DNA from: JANPCX01 sp966211815 | Lineage (GTDB): Bacteria; Pseudomonadota; Gammaproteobacteria; Burkholderiales; Burkholderiaceae_C | NCBI GenBank assembly: GCA_966211815.1 | Contig: CBIHOD010000010.1 | Span: 12,799 to 76,798, forward strand | Direction: 5' to 3' | DNA length: 64,000 nt | Shown here: positions 22,921 through 31,551 of the stretch, piece after piece | Layout: every line of letters starts with the position of its first letter | How positions within the stretch are numbered: position 1 is the stretch's first letter | Notes under the pieces: generated by a model | Seen by the model: only the letters and a program-made list of their open reading frames with translations | The model's database searches: none | What the model was told of the DNA's origin: nothing | Translations under genes and position numbers: made by a program

Positions 22921-23991
22921 ATGATCGAACTCGACGGCTCCACCGGCGAAGGCGGCGGCCAGATCCTGCGCAGCGCGCTGGCGCTGTCGATGTGCACCGG
23001 CCAACCCATGCGCATCGCCCGCATCCGCGCCCGCCGGCCCAAGCCCGGCCTGATGCGCCAGCACCTCACCTGCGTGCAGGCCGCTGCCGCGATCTGCGCC
23101 GCGCAGGTAGAAGGCGCCGAGCTCGGCTCGACGGCGTTGACTTTCGCCCCCGGCCCGGTGCGACCGGGCGACTACGCGTTCCAGGTCGGCACCGCGGGCA
23201 GCTGCACGCTGGTGCTGCAGACGGTGCTGCCGGCCCTGATGCTCGCCAACGGCCCCAGCCGCCTGACTTTGGGCGGCGGCACCCACAACCCGATGGCGCC
23301 GCCCTCCCACTTCCTGGAGCGCTGCTTCGCGCCGTTGCTGCGGCGCCTCGGCGTGGGCCTGTCGCTCACGCTGCGCCGCCACGGTTTCTATCCGGCCGGC
23401 GGCGGCGAACTGGTGGCCGACATCGCGCCCGTGCTGTCGCGTCCCGCGATGACGCCGTTCGACCTGGAAAGCCGCGGCGGCCTGGTCGAGTGCTACGCCG
23501 AATGCCTCGCCCCCGCCTTGCCGCGCTCGGTGGCCCAGCGCGAGCTCGCCGCCCTCGGCCACGCCTTGGGTTGGTCGGCCGACGGGCAGTTGCGCACGCC
23601 CGCCGTGCGCCAGAACGAAGGCCCCGGCAACGCGCTGATGGCGACCCTGGTTTTCGAACACGTCAGCGAAGTCTTCACCGCCTTCGGCGAAAAAGGCCAG
23701 GCCGCCGAACAGGTGGCCGCGAAGCTGGCCGACGAGGTGCGCCGCTTCTAGTCCGCGAGCGGGGCGCTCGGTCCTCACCTGGCCGACCAGTGGATGCTGC
23801 CGCTGGCTTTGGCTGTGACCGGCCAGTCCGGCGCCGCGGCCTCGGCACGCTTCACCTGCACCGAGTGGACGCCGCATGCGCAAAGCAACGCGGAGGTGAT
23901 TGAAGCCTTCCTGCCGGTGCGGTTCGAACTGCAGGCCGCCGGCCAAGGGTGGCAGGTGGAAGTGGCGCCGCGCAATCCAGCCGGTGGTTGA
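22921..23991 (+). pseudogene. rtcA: RNA 3'-terminal phosphate cyclase RtcA, interrupted by an in-frame amber codon
   Basis: The first 276 codons read as RtcA: LDGSTGEGGGQILRSAL at the start, AGSCTLVLQTVLPAL and LTLGGGTHNPMAPPSHF in the middle. A TAG at 23749-23751 then interrupts the frame, after which the same frame continues without further stops to 23991 with normal RtcA C-terminal sequence (GALGPHLADQWMLPLALA and TPHAQSNAEVIEAFLPVRF). The whole would be 356 residues, family length. The stop is one base away from a Leu codon (TTG). The expected catalytic His (in TPHAQSN) lies after the stop, so a truncated product should be inactive. Readthrough or a sequencing error cannot be excluded. 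Confidence 0.85.
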
Positions 23992-24108
23992 GCTTCCCTG
24001 TGCGCGGTCATCAAGCGGGGAGTCAAGTACGCTGGCGCGTCCGCGCCCTCCAAGCCCCGGCAAAGCCGATCGATCCAGCTGTTCCGGCGCCTTTCCGCAC
24101 GCCCGGAT

Positions 24109-26337
24109 TCAAGCTGCCGAGGCGGCCAACCCCGGGGAATGCGTCGCCAATCCAGGCATGGCGGCGGGGCGCGCGGCGCCGGCCGGCGTTGGCATGGCCG
24201 TCGAACCGATGGGCGCCGACTGCGGGTGCGGCCGCGCCTCGCCGGGGGGCACACGGCCAAGCTCCATGACTTGCCCGGCCTGCAAGCGCACGACGCGCTG
24301 GGCGCCGGCGATGGTCTCGGGACGGTGCGCCACGATGACGCGGGTGACGCGCATCTGGGCCAGTGCCTGGGTCACGAGCCTTTCGTTCGTCAGATCCAGG
24401 TGGCTGGTGGCTTCGTCCAGCGCCAGCACGCGGGGCCGCTTGTACATCGCCCGTGCCAACAGCACGCGCTGCTTTTGCCCGCCGGACAGCGAACTGCCCA
24501 TGTCGCCCACCAGGGTCTGGTAGCCCATCGGCATCCGCGCGATGTCTTCGTGCACCGCCGCCAGCCTGGCGCACTCCTCCACCCGCTGCTGCCTGGGCTG
24601 GACGCTGAAGAACGCGATGTTGTCGGCGATGCTGCCGGACAGGAGCATGTCCTCCTGCATCACCGTGCCGATCAAGCGGCGGTAGTTCTGCAGGCCCAAC
24701 TGCCGCACCGGGACTCCACCGTAAAGCACCTCACCTTCCGAGGGCGGCAGCAAACCGAGCAGGACCTTGAGCAAAGTGCTTTTGCCGCATCCGCTCGGCC
24801 CCACGATGGCGAGGCTTTCGCCGGGGTTCACCTTCAAGTGAACGTTGCGCAGGATCCAGGGCTCGGCCTCGCCGTACCGGTAGCTCACGCCGCGCAGTTC
24901 GATGTGGGGCTGCAGGTGCGTCAAGGGGTTGTCGGGAACGCGGCGCTGTTCGGGCTCGGCCAGGGCGATGTCGGCCAGGCGCTCGGCGTGCAGGCCGAGC
25001 ATCTTGATGTCGACGGCATGGTTGACCAGGGCGGACACCCGGCCGGTGAACTGCCCCTTGTAGCTGATGAACGCGAACATCATGCCGATCGTGAACAGGC
25101 CGCCGGAGGCGCCAGGCGACCCGCCGTCCATGACCATCCGGGCACCCAGCCAGAACACGAGCAGGTTCTCCAGGCCGAAGATGAAGGCGTTGGCCGTGGA
25201 AAAGCCGATGTTCAACTGGTTGGTGCGCACATCCCGGTTCTGCACCTCCACCATCAGGTTCTGCCAGCGGGCGCGGCGCTGGCTCTCGCGGCCGAACAGC
25301 TTGAGCGGTGTGATGGCCCGGATGGTTTCCATGAAATGGCTCTGCTCCCTGGCGGAGGCCGCCATGCGTTCCGCCGCGGCGTCGCGCAACGGCCCATAGG
25401 CCGCCCAGCGCAGCAACGCATAGGTGCAGACCGCGGCCACCGTGACGGCCGCGAGACTGGGCGCATACAGCAGCATCATGCCCAGCGCCGCCACGGCCAT
25501 CAGGCCGTCCAGCATGGCCTCGACGACGCCGGTGGTCAGCGTGCGCTGCATCGCCGAAACCGAACCGAAGCGCGAGAGCACATCGCCCAGGTGGCGCTTC
25601 TGGAAATATTCGGCGGGCAGCTTCACCAGGTGCGAAAACACATTGCCGCTCCACTGCAGGCTGATGTGCTGGCCCATCACCATGATCATCCAGCTGCGCG
25701 CCAGGCCGATGGCCGTCTGCGTCAACAGCAGCAGGGCGAAACCCCAGACCAGGAGGGTGAGCAGGTCGCGGTCGTGCGACGCGATGACTTCGTCCACCAC
25801 CAATTGGTTGAACAGCGGCATGGCCAGGGAAAACAGCTCCAGCACCAATGCCAGCGCGAAGATCTGGCCGAGCGAGCGTCCCAGCCCGCGGACTTTGCCG
25901 GTCAACTTGGACAGTTTGAGCCGAGGGCGTTTCGCTTCTGGCCGGAAGCTGGCGTTCGGGCTCAGCTCCAGCGCGACGCCGGTGAAATGCTGGGACACCT
26001 CGGAAAGCGGCATCTTGCGTTCGCCCACGGCGGGGTCGCAAATGGTGGCCCGGCCGCGCCCCACCTTCTTCAACACCACGAAGTGGTTCAGGTTCCAGTG
26101 GAGGATGCAGGGCAGTTCCAACTGATCCAGTTCCTCCAGCTCCAATCGCAGCGGCCTGCTGGCAAAACCCATCGCCTCGGCGTGATTGCCGATCTGTTCG
26201 AGCGTTGCGCCTTTGAGCGAAATCGGGAAACGTCGCCGCAAATCGATCAAATCCCAATGTTGACCATGGGCGGAAGCGACCATGGCCAAACAGGCCAGTC
26301 CACATTCGCTCGATTCGGATTGCAGTTGAAGTTTCAT
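24109..26337 (-). CDS. Peptidase-containing ABC exporter (C39 peptidase, PCAT/CvaB type)
   Basis: 742 residues. An N-terminal C39 peptidase domain has the catalytic Cys in SECGLACLAMVASAHG (residue 12), His in NLNHFVVLKKV and Asp in CDPAVGERKM. The membrane domain (about 160-430) has six hydrophobic spans. The ATPase domain shows Walker A IVGPSGCGKSTLL, signature SSLSGGQKQRVLLARA, Walker B VLALDEATSH and the H-loop VIVAHRP. Such exporters cut the leader of double-glycine peptides and export the core. The adjacent gene encodes such a peptide. About 50 C-terminal residues (Ala/Pro rich) are beyond the usual end. Confidence 0.94.
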   Translation of the reverse strand: MKLQLQSESSECGLACLAMVASAHGQHWDLIDLRRRFPISLKGATLEQIGNHAEAMGFASRPLRLELEELDQLELPCILHWNLNHFVVLKKVGRGRATICDPAVGERKMPLSEVSQHFTGVALELSPNASFRPEAKRPRLKLSKLTGKVRGLGRSLGQIFALALVLELFSLAMPLFNQLVVDEVIASHDRDLLTLLVWGFALLLLTQTAIGLARSWMIMVMGQHISLQWSGNVFSHLVKLPAEYFQKRHLGDVLSRFGSVSAMQRTLTTGVVEAMLDGLMAVAALGMMLLYAPSLAAVTVAAVCTYALLRWAAYGPLRDAAAERMAASAREQSHFMETIRAITPLKLFGRESQRRARWQNLMVEVQNRDVRTNQLNIGFSTANAFIFGLENLLVFWLGARMVMDGGSPGASGGLFTIGMMFAFISYKGQFTGRVSALVNHAVDIKMLGLHAERLADIALAEPEQRRVPDNPLTHLQPHIELRGVSYRYGEAEPWILRNVHLKVNPGESLAIVGPSGCGKSTLLKVLLGLLPPSEGEVLYGGVPVRQLGLQNYRRLIGTVMQEDMLLSGSIADNIAFFSVQPRQQRVEECARLAAVHEDIARMPMGYQTLVGDMGSSLSGGQKQRVLLARAMYKRPRVLALDEATSHLDLTNERLVTQALAQMRVTRVIVAHRPETIAGAQRVVRLQAGQVMELGRVPPGEARPHPQSAPIGSTAMPTPAGAARPAAMPGLATHSPGLAASAA

Positions 26338-26380
26338 GGGTCGATCAACATCCCAACGAAGTCCTTTTGTTATTTAAATA

Positions 26381-26809
26381 TCAATTGCCGCCATAGATCG
26401 GATCGGACACGGGGACGTCGCGGTAATAAATCCCGTCATCGTTGTATCCGACGGTGGGGAATGGGTTCGTCGAGGGTGTCAGAGGGCCTGGGGTAACCGT
26501 GCCGATGGGTTCAGGTAAGAATATGGAATCAATTGTGTCGGCAATAAATCCATTGACCGCAGGAATTTCATATATTGCTGTACCAATGTCCAAGCCTACA
26601 TTCCAGCTTGAATTCAATGCCATCAAGACGCCGGCACTGACTGCGGATCCAAGACCGGCGAGAGTGGCTGCTTCTGCAGCTCCATACCCTACCTGAACGG
26701 CAACGGCCACTCCGGCCAAACCTCCTAGTCCTGCGCCGATCCCCGCAGCGTCAGCTGGGTCCAGCCCGCCAGAGGTTTTTTTCATTTCATCCGTAGTTAG
26801 TGTTCTCAT
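26381..26809 (-). CDS. Double-glycine leader peptide, candidate bacteriocin/microcin precursor
   Basis: 142 residues. The N-terminus MRTLTTDEMKKTSGG is a textbook double-glycine leader: hydrophobic positions around LTTDEM, then GG for C39 cleavage. The core begins LDPADAAGIGAGLGGLAGVAVAVQ, Gly/Ala-rich with alternating glycines as in pore-forming class II peptides, then a hydrophobic segment (VSAGVLMALNSSWNVG) and a Pro/Asp/Tyr-rich tail (GYNDDGIYYRDVPV). No lanthionine or siderophore-type tail is seen. It lies between the exporter and a small membrane protein on the same strand. It is longer than most class II bacteriocins. A role as antimicrobial is inferred; a secreted signal or adhesin-like peptide is possible. 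Confidence 0.75.
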   Translation of the reverse strand: MRTLTTDEMKKTSGGLDPADAAGIGAGLGGLAGVAVAVQVGYGAAEAATLAGLGSAVSAGVLMALNSSWNVGLDIGTAIYEIPAVNGFIADTIDSIFLPEPIGTVTPGPLTPSTNPFPTVGYNDDGIYYRDVPVSDPIYGGN

Positions 26810-26817
26810 AATTAAAT

Positions 26818-27039
26818 TTATAAAATGATTTTCTTTAAAATTTCCATATTTTTCTTGAGTGGTTTTTTTAAATCTATTTCATTAAATTTCTCCTTATTTG
26901 AGTAAATAAACAAAATACCTGCAGGGAAGGCCACTAGAAAGGCGACTATTTCTTTTATAGAAAAATCTCTGTCAAAGAAATAAATTGTGCAAAAGATGGA
27001 AAAACATATGATGCAAGAGAAAAAAAGTATTTTTTTCAT
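26818..27039 (-). CDS. Small two-span membrane protein, candidate immunity protein
   Basis: 73 residues, very rich in Phe/Ile/Lys. Two hydrophobic segments (ILFFSCIICFSIFCTIYFF and IVAFLVAFPAGILFIY) are joined by a short charged loop, and the C-terminus is lysine-rich. It is encoded directly upstream of the bacteriocin-like gene with 8 bases between them, in the most AT-rich coding stretch of the window, unlike the surrounding genes. Small membrane proteins next to double-glycine peptides are commonly immunity proteins; that function is inferred from context. Recent horizontal acquisition is likely from its base composition. Confidence 0.7.
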   Translation of the reverse strand: MKKILFFSCIICFSIFCTIYFFDRDFSIKEIVAFLVAFPAGILFIYSNKEKFNEIDLKKPLKKNMEILKKIIL

Positions 27040-27116
27040 GTTTGATTGTGTTGTTTTTCAATTATTGGGGAATTAATTCAATTGATGGGCTTATTAAAAT
27101 AGGATATTAATGGTAT

Positions 27117-28517
27117 TCATTTATTAAGCATTTCCAACTGAGTTTTGGTTGCCAACACCGGCTCCAAAACCCATTCCCAAATCCGCCTGCGATCCTGAAG
27201 AACGTCGGCATCCAATGTCAGGCCGGCTTTCAACAAGTGATCCTTCCCATAAGCGCGCACCACCTGCTGGTCCAGCTGCACATTGATGCGGTAGAGCGCC
27301 TCTTCGCTGCCCGCCTGCGCCGCGACCTGCCTCGACAAATTCGGCGGTAGTTCATGGGCGGCAAATGGCGTGGCGGATATCGCCGAGATGCGGCCCCCGT
27401 GCAGGCCGAACTTTTGATAGGGATAAGCCGCATAACGCAGGTAGACCCTCTGCCCCGGGGCGACGAAACCGACCGTTCGGCTGGGCGCGAACAGCTGTGC
27501 TTCCAGGGTTTGCGTGCTGTTCTCAGGTGCTCCCATTTCCGAAGCGGTCACCGGCACCAGGGTGGCCAGGCTTTGGCCGGCCTGCACGGATTGGCCCACC
27601 TGAAGGTTCAACCCCGTGACCCGGTAGCGGGCCTTGACGGCCCGGGGCAATGTCGCTAGATCGGATGGGTCTTTATCACCGTCGGCGGCGATCCCGAACG
27701 GTTGAGGCGCGAGGACGACTGCCGTCTTGCGCGCGCTGTTTTCAGCGGCCTCTTGTTCCGTGGAAGCCAGATTGCGGTTGAGCTGGGACAACTCGGTCTG
27801 CAATTGCGCGGCCAATGCCTGCCGTTCGCCGAGCAGGGCCTGGCGGTCTTGCTGCAAGCCGAGCCGGGCGCGCTGCAGACCCTGCTCGCGGTTGCGCGCG
27901 TCGATGAGTTCTTCCTGGCGGGCCTGGGCTTGCGCTTCCGAGATGAAACCTTCCCGGGCCAGGGCCTGGTGGCGTTCGAAGGTTTTCTCGGACAGCTTGA
28001 CGCGATGGCGCTGGCCCAGCAGCTCGTCTTCCGAAGTGCGCAGCTGGGCCTCCAGGGTGCGAAGCCGGTCGGTCAGCACCTGTTCGCGCTGGCGGGCCTG
28101 AAGCTCCCTGGAATTGCGCTCGGCCACCAGGGCCTGCCGCCGGCTCTCGATTTGCTGCGCCACGAGCGCGGCGGTGTCGCCCACCAGGCCCGCCGGCCCG
28201 ACGAGACTCTGCCGCTCGGCGTTGATGACGAGCAGCACATCGCCGGCCGCCACCGTGTCCCCCTCGCGGACGCGACGCTCGGCGATCACACCCGCCTGGG
28301 CCGCCGTGATGTTGAGGCTGCCACCGGTGGGGACCAGGACGCCGGCGAGCCTGGCTTTGCGGTTGACTTCACCCGAGACCGACAGCGCGATGAACAGCCT
28401 TGCCAGCAAAACGGCCGAGCCCGTGATGACCGAAAAACTCAGGGGCCGGTTCAATCGAACCGTGCCCATCCATTGGGCGGTTTGCGCCTCCTGGACTTCT
28501 CGCCGGAACAGCGACAT
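27117..28517 (-). CDS. HlyD-family periplasmic adaptor for peptide export
   Basis: 466 residues. A short cytoplasmic start is followed by one transmembrane span (FSVITGSAVLLARLFIALSV, about 30-50), a lipoyl/biotinyl half-motif (GGSLNITAAQAGVIAERRVREGD), a long coiled coil (about 120-265, rich in Arg/Glu/Gln/Leu) and the second lipoyl half (LNLQVGQSVQAGQSLATLVPV). The C-terminal beta-barrel contains PGQRVYLRYAAYPYQKFG, typical of adaptors of the C39-ABC systems. A strong GGGAGGAAG site precedes the ATG at 28517. It is the first gene of a four-gene minus-strand operon with the membrane protein, the peptide and the exporter. Confidence 0.92.
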   Translation of the reverse strand: MSLFRREVQEAQTAQWMGTVRLNRPLSFSVITGSAVLLARLFIALSVSGEVNRKARLAGVLVPTGGSLNITAAQAGVIAERRVREGDTVAAGDVLLVINAERQSLVGPAGLVGDTAALVAQQIESRRQALVAERNSRELQARQREQVLTDRLRTLEAQLRTSEDELLGQRHRVKLSEKTFERHQALAREGFISEAQAQARQEELIDARNREQGLQRARLGLQQDRQALLGERQALAAQLQTELSQLNRNLASTEQEAAENSARKTAVVLAPQPFGIAADGDKDPSDLATLPRAVKARYRVTGLNLQVGQSVQAGQSLATLVPVTASEMGAPENSTQTLEAQLFAPSRTVGFVAPGQRVYLRYAAYPYQKFGLHGGRISAISATPFAAHELPPNLSRQVAAQAGSEEALYRINVQLDQQVVRAYGKDHLLKAGLTLDADVLQDRRRIWEWVLEPVLATKTQLEMLNK

Positions 28518-28797
28518 GGATCTTCCTCCCTGACCGGGACCGGCTTTAGCCTGTATCCATATCGATCATCCTATATTGGGATATGCGATTTGCAAAGAGT
28601 CAATGTGTTGCGTCCCGTAACGTTTGAATTGAGCCGGGACCCAAGGGCGTGACTCGCCGCAGGCCCAGATTTGCTGGCCTGCCGGTTTGCAGCCTCTGTG
28701 AACGCGTGACCTGTATCGGCACCGACGGATACACGCGCTCTCTTTACCGTGCAAAAACCCGAATCAGCGGCGATCAAAGTTCAGTGGGCCCGGCGCT

Positions 28798-30276
28798 TCA
28801 GTACTTCACCGACACCCGGTACTTCAACGTCACCGCCCCTTCCGCCGGCACGGTCACCCGCCATTGCGCCGTGCCGGAAGACACCTTGGCGTGTTTCTGC
28901 GATTCCTCCAGCATCGTCCAGTCGCCGGGCACCGGCTCCTGCACGGTCACGGCCTCGGCCTGGCCTTTGGCGTTGCGCACGGTGATCTCATAGGCGCTTT
29001 CGTAGATGTAGCGGTTGCCGGGCAGGTCGCGGCGGCGGAAGTCGGTCTGTTTCTTGTCGGCGGTGATGTCGAAGGCGTCGCCCAGGCGCAGGCGCACTTT
29101 CTCGTTGCGCGGCGTGTGGTCGATGCGGTCCTCGCCGATGAACTGGGCGTTGCCGGCGCTGTCGCGCTTGTAGACGCGCACCACGCCCTTGGGCAGGGGC
29201 TGGCCGAGGCGGGCGCTTTCGCGGTTGGCGAATTCCACATAGACGCCAGCCTTGAGCTTCTGGCCGATGACGCCGGCGGCGCCCTGGTAGTAGTGCTCCT
29301 GGCCGCGCAGCAGGATCTCCTTGGCCACCGGCACGCCCGAGGCGGCGAGCAGCGCCACCTGCTTGGTCTGGCTCTCGGCCAGCGTGGTGGGCCGCGGCAG
29401 GGAATAGAGGTGGTACTCGAACAGGGACTCCTGCTTCATCTCCACGATCGGCGCGGGCGAGGCCGCCATGGCCACGCGCCCGTTCATCAACTGGGCGACG
29501 GCGGCCTCTTCGCGCACCCGGTTCACGTCGCCGGCCACCAGCTGCAGCTTGGCGTTGGCGAAGGTGGTGCCGCTGAGGTTGTTGACGGTGACCCAGCCGT
29601 TGATGTCGAGCCGGCTGTCGTCGGCGTTCAGCTCGGCCACGTAGTCGGCCTTCCAGGACAGGCCGCCGGTCAGGTAAGACAGCTCCAGCTCCTGCGCCCC
29701 GCTGGCTTGCCTGTTGTGCAATTCGGTCACCAGCGTCGGGCGGTCGCGCAGGTTGGCGGGCACGCCGTCGAAGACGATGCGGCCCGGCGCCCCGGTCTCG
29801 ATGCGCTCGCCGATCTTCAGCACCACGCCCTCGTTGGCGCTGAGGACCCGCGCTTTCTCGGTGGTCTCCAAACCCGTCTGGGGATGGGCCCTGACGATGC
29901 CGACCTCCCGGCCGACGTACTTCTCCAGCAGCTTGGACGGCGTGAGCAGGTCGAAGTCGAAGTTCTGCTCCAGCAGGGTGAAGGAGCCGGGTTGGGACAG
30001 GCTGCGCAGCTGCGCCGTCTCGGGCCGCATTCGGGCGCTGACGTCGCGCAGCGCCAGGCGGTTGGCGCCGCCGTCCAGGGCCACCCTGCGCACGTCTTTC
30101 ACCAGGGCGAGGTCTTCGTTGTAGATCGTGACCGCCACCGACTGCTGTTCCTGCAGCGTGCTGCGTTTCTCCGGCGCCGCGGGGCCGGCCGATGAAGGCT
30201 GGGTGGCGGAAGACAGCGCGGCCAGGCAAAGGGCGGCGAAAGCGGTGGGTTTGAGGCGCAAGGGCACGGCGGGCAT
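28798..30276 (-). CDS. DUF4139 domain-containing exported protein
   Basis: 492 residues with a Sec signal peptide (hydrophobic segment after MPAVPLRLK; likely cleavage near SSAGPAAP). The body matches the DUF4139 type: VAVTIYNEDLALVKDVRRVAL near residue 47, LSYLTGGLSWKADYVAEL near residue 205, then RIDHTPRNEKVRLRLGDAFDI and a C-terminal beta domain ending TLKYRVSVKY. Members are periplasmic or outer-membrane-linked beta-rich proteins whose role is not established. It is monocistronic; the genes on both sides are on other strands or separated by long gaps. Confidence 0.85.
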   Translation of the reverse strand: MPAVPLRLKPTAFAALCLAALSSATQPSSAGPAAPEKRSTLQEQQSVAVTIYNEDLALVKDVRRVALDGGANRLALRDVSARMRPETAQLRSLSQPGSFTLLEQNFDFDLLTPSKLLEKYVGREVGIVRAHPQTGLETTEKARVLSANEGVVLKIGERIETGAPGRIVFDGVPANLRDRPTLVTELHNRQASGAQELELSYLTGGLSWKADYVAELNADDSRLDINGWVTVNNLSGTTFANAKLQLVAGDVNRVREEAAVAQLMNGRVAMAASPAPIVEMKQESLFEYHLYSLPRPTTLAESQTKQVALLAASGVPVAKEILLRGQEHYYQGAAGVIGQKLKAGVYVEFANRESARLGQPLPKGVVRVYKRDSAGNAQFIGEDRIDHTPRNEKVRLRLGDAFDITADKKQTDFRRRDLPGNRYIYESAYEITVRNAKGQAEAVTVQEPVPGDWTMLEESQKHAKVSSGTAQWRVTVPAEGAVTLKYRVSVKY

Positions 30277-30438
30277 GGCATGACTCCTGGGAAAAGTGGG
30301 TGGGCGAGAAAGCCCGTCAAGGCTTCTCCAGGAGGCTGATACGCCCCAGGCCGCGCGGCGGGGTGAATTTTTTCAGCGGCGGGCCGGCGCGGCCCGCCAT
30401 TTGTATGATCCCTTCCCCCCAACTTCCGAGAGAACGCG

Positions 30439-31029
30439 ATGGACAAGCGCAGCTTCCTGGCGTTGGCCGGCCTGGCCGGTCTGGCGCTGCAGGCCGGCCC
30501 GGCCCGCGCCCTGCCCGCACCGCCCCCTGCGGGCCCCGCGTTGTTGACGGTGAGCGGCGCGGTCGGCCGATCCAACCGCGGCGCGCTCGACCCGGCGCTG
30601 GACCAGATGATGGCCAAGCACGGCATCCGGTTCGACAAGGCCTGGGCCTTCGACGCGGCCGCGCTGCAACGCTTGCCGGCGGTGACGATCAAGCCGGTGA
30701 TCGAATACGACGCCAAGCCCCACGCCCTGAAGGGCCCGTTGCTGGAAACGGTGCTGCAGGCCGCGGGCGTCGCGCCGGACGCGGCGGTGATGCTGGGCCT
30801 GCGCGCGGTGGACGGCTACAACGTCGTGGTCGGCCTGGCCGACGCGCGCAGCTACCGCATCGTCGTGGCGACCCACATGGACGGCCGGCCGCTGGCGCTG
30901 GGCGGGCTGGGTCCGCAGTGGGCCGTCTATGAACCCGAGGCGATCCCGGTGTTCAAGGGCAAGCCGCTGAAGGAGCAGTTCGGGCTGTCGCCCTGGGGGC
31001 TGTACCACATCGACGTCAGGCCGGCCTGA
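30439..31029 (+). CDS. Exported molybdopterin-binding oxidoreductase-like protein
   Basis: 196 residues. The N-terminus is a signal peptide (DKRSFLALAGLAGLALQAGPARALP). The rest resembles the short single-domain relatives of the sulfite-oxidase fold: LLTVSGAVGR, WAFDAAALQRLPAVTIK, GPLLETVLQAAGV, GYNVVVGLADA and the end LSPWGLYHIDV. The canonical Mo-ligating Cys is not visible, so cofactor binding is doubtful; it may be a binding-only or degenerate relative. ATG at 30439, preceded by GAGAACGCG. Single gene; the next gene is convergent. Confidence 0.7.
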   Translation: MDKRSFLALAGLAGLALQAGPARALPAPPPAGPALLTVSGAVGRSNRGALDPALDQMMAKHGIRFDKAWAFDAAALQRLPAVTIKPVIEYDAKPHALKGPLLETVLQAAGVAPDAAVMLGLRAVDGYNVVVGLADARSYRIVVATHMDGRPLALGGLGPQWAVYEPEAIPVFKGKPLKEQFGLSPWGLYHIDVRPA

Positions 31030-31041
31030 CTTCCCCGGCGC

Positions 31042-31299
31042 TCAGCGGTAGAAGACCTCCACCTGCCCCTTGAGCTTGATCATCATCGGCTGGCCCTTGC
31101 GGTCCAGCGTGCGGCCGGCGGGCACCTTCACCCAGCCTTCGCTGACGCAGTATTCCTCGACGTCAAAGCGCTCCTTGCCGTTCAACCGGATGCCGATCTC
31201 GTGCGACAGCACGGCCGGCGCGTGGTGGGGGCTGCGGGGGTCGACCGAGAGGTGGTCCGGCAAGGCGGGGCGGGAGGTGGGGGTTTCTTGTTCGGTCAT
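31042..31299 (-). CDS. DUF3297 family protein
   Basis: 85 residues. It has the conserved pattern of this small cytoplasmic family: PDHLSVDPRSPHH near residue 14, IGIRLNGKERFDVEEYCVSE and GWVKVPAGRTLDRKGQPM, ending KLKGQVEVFYR. No enzymatic motif is known for the family. It is convergent with the molybdopterin-like gene, whose stop is 13 bases away. Nothing in the sequence indicates regulation. Confidence 0.88.
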   Translation of the reverse strand: MTEQETPTSRPALPDHLSVDPRSPHHAPAVLSHEIGIRLNGKERFDVEEYCVSEGWVKVPAGRTLDRKGQPMMIKLKGQVEVFYR

Positions 31300-31363
31300 G
31301 GCGGGCCTGGGAATGGGCGGACCGGGGCTCCGGTCGGCAAGCCCGGATTCTCAAGGATCCAGG

Positions 31364-31530
31364 CTAGTGTGGTGTCCCGCAGATCACTGCCAATGAAATC
31401 GTGTCTTGCAAGCCATGGCCGCGTTGCAAATCCTCGCGACACCACTTGGTATCGCTGCGGTTTGCGCCTTGCCCTGGCCTGCAATCCATCGATTCCATTT
31501 TTGTCAGTGATCCGCGGGACACCGCCCTAG
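31364..31530. repeat. 167-bp palindromic MITE-like element, copy 2
   Basis: Begins CTAGTGTGGTGTCCCGC and ends GCGGGACACCGCCCTAG, so the termini are inverted repeats flanked by CTAG. Internal arms also pair in part (CACTGCCAATG versus CATTTTTGTCAGTG). It matches 10826-10991 over its whole length. No transposase is encoded; mobilisation in trans is inferred. Confidence 0.8.
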
Positions 31531-31551
31531 CCCACAAAAGCGCCAGCCGCC

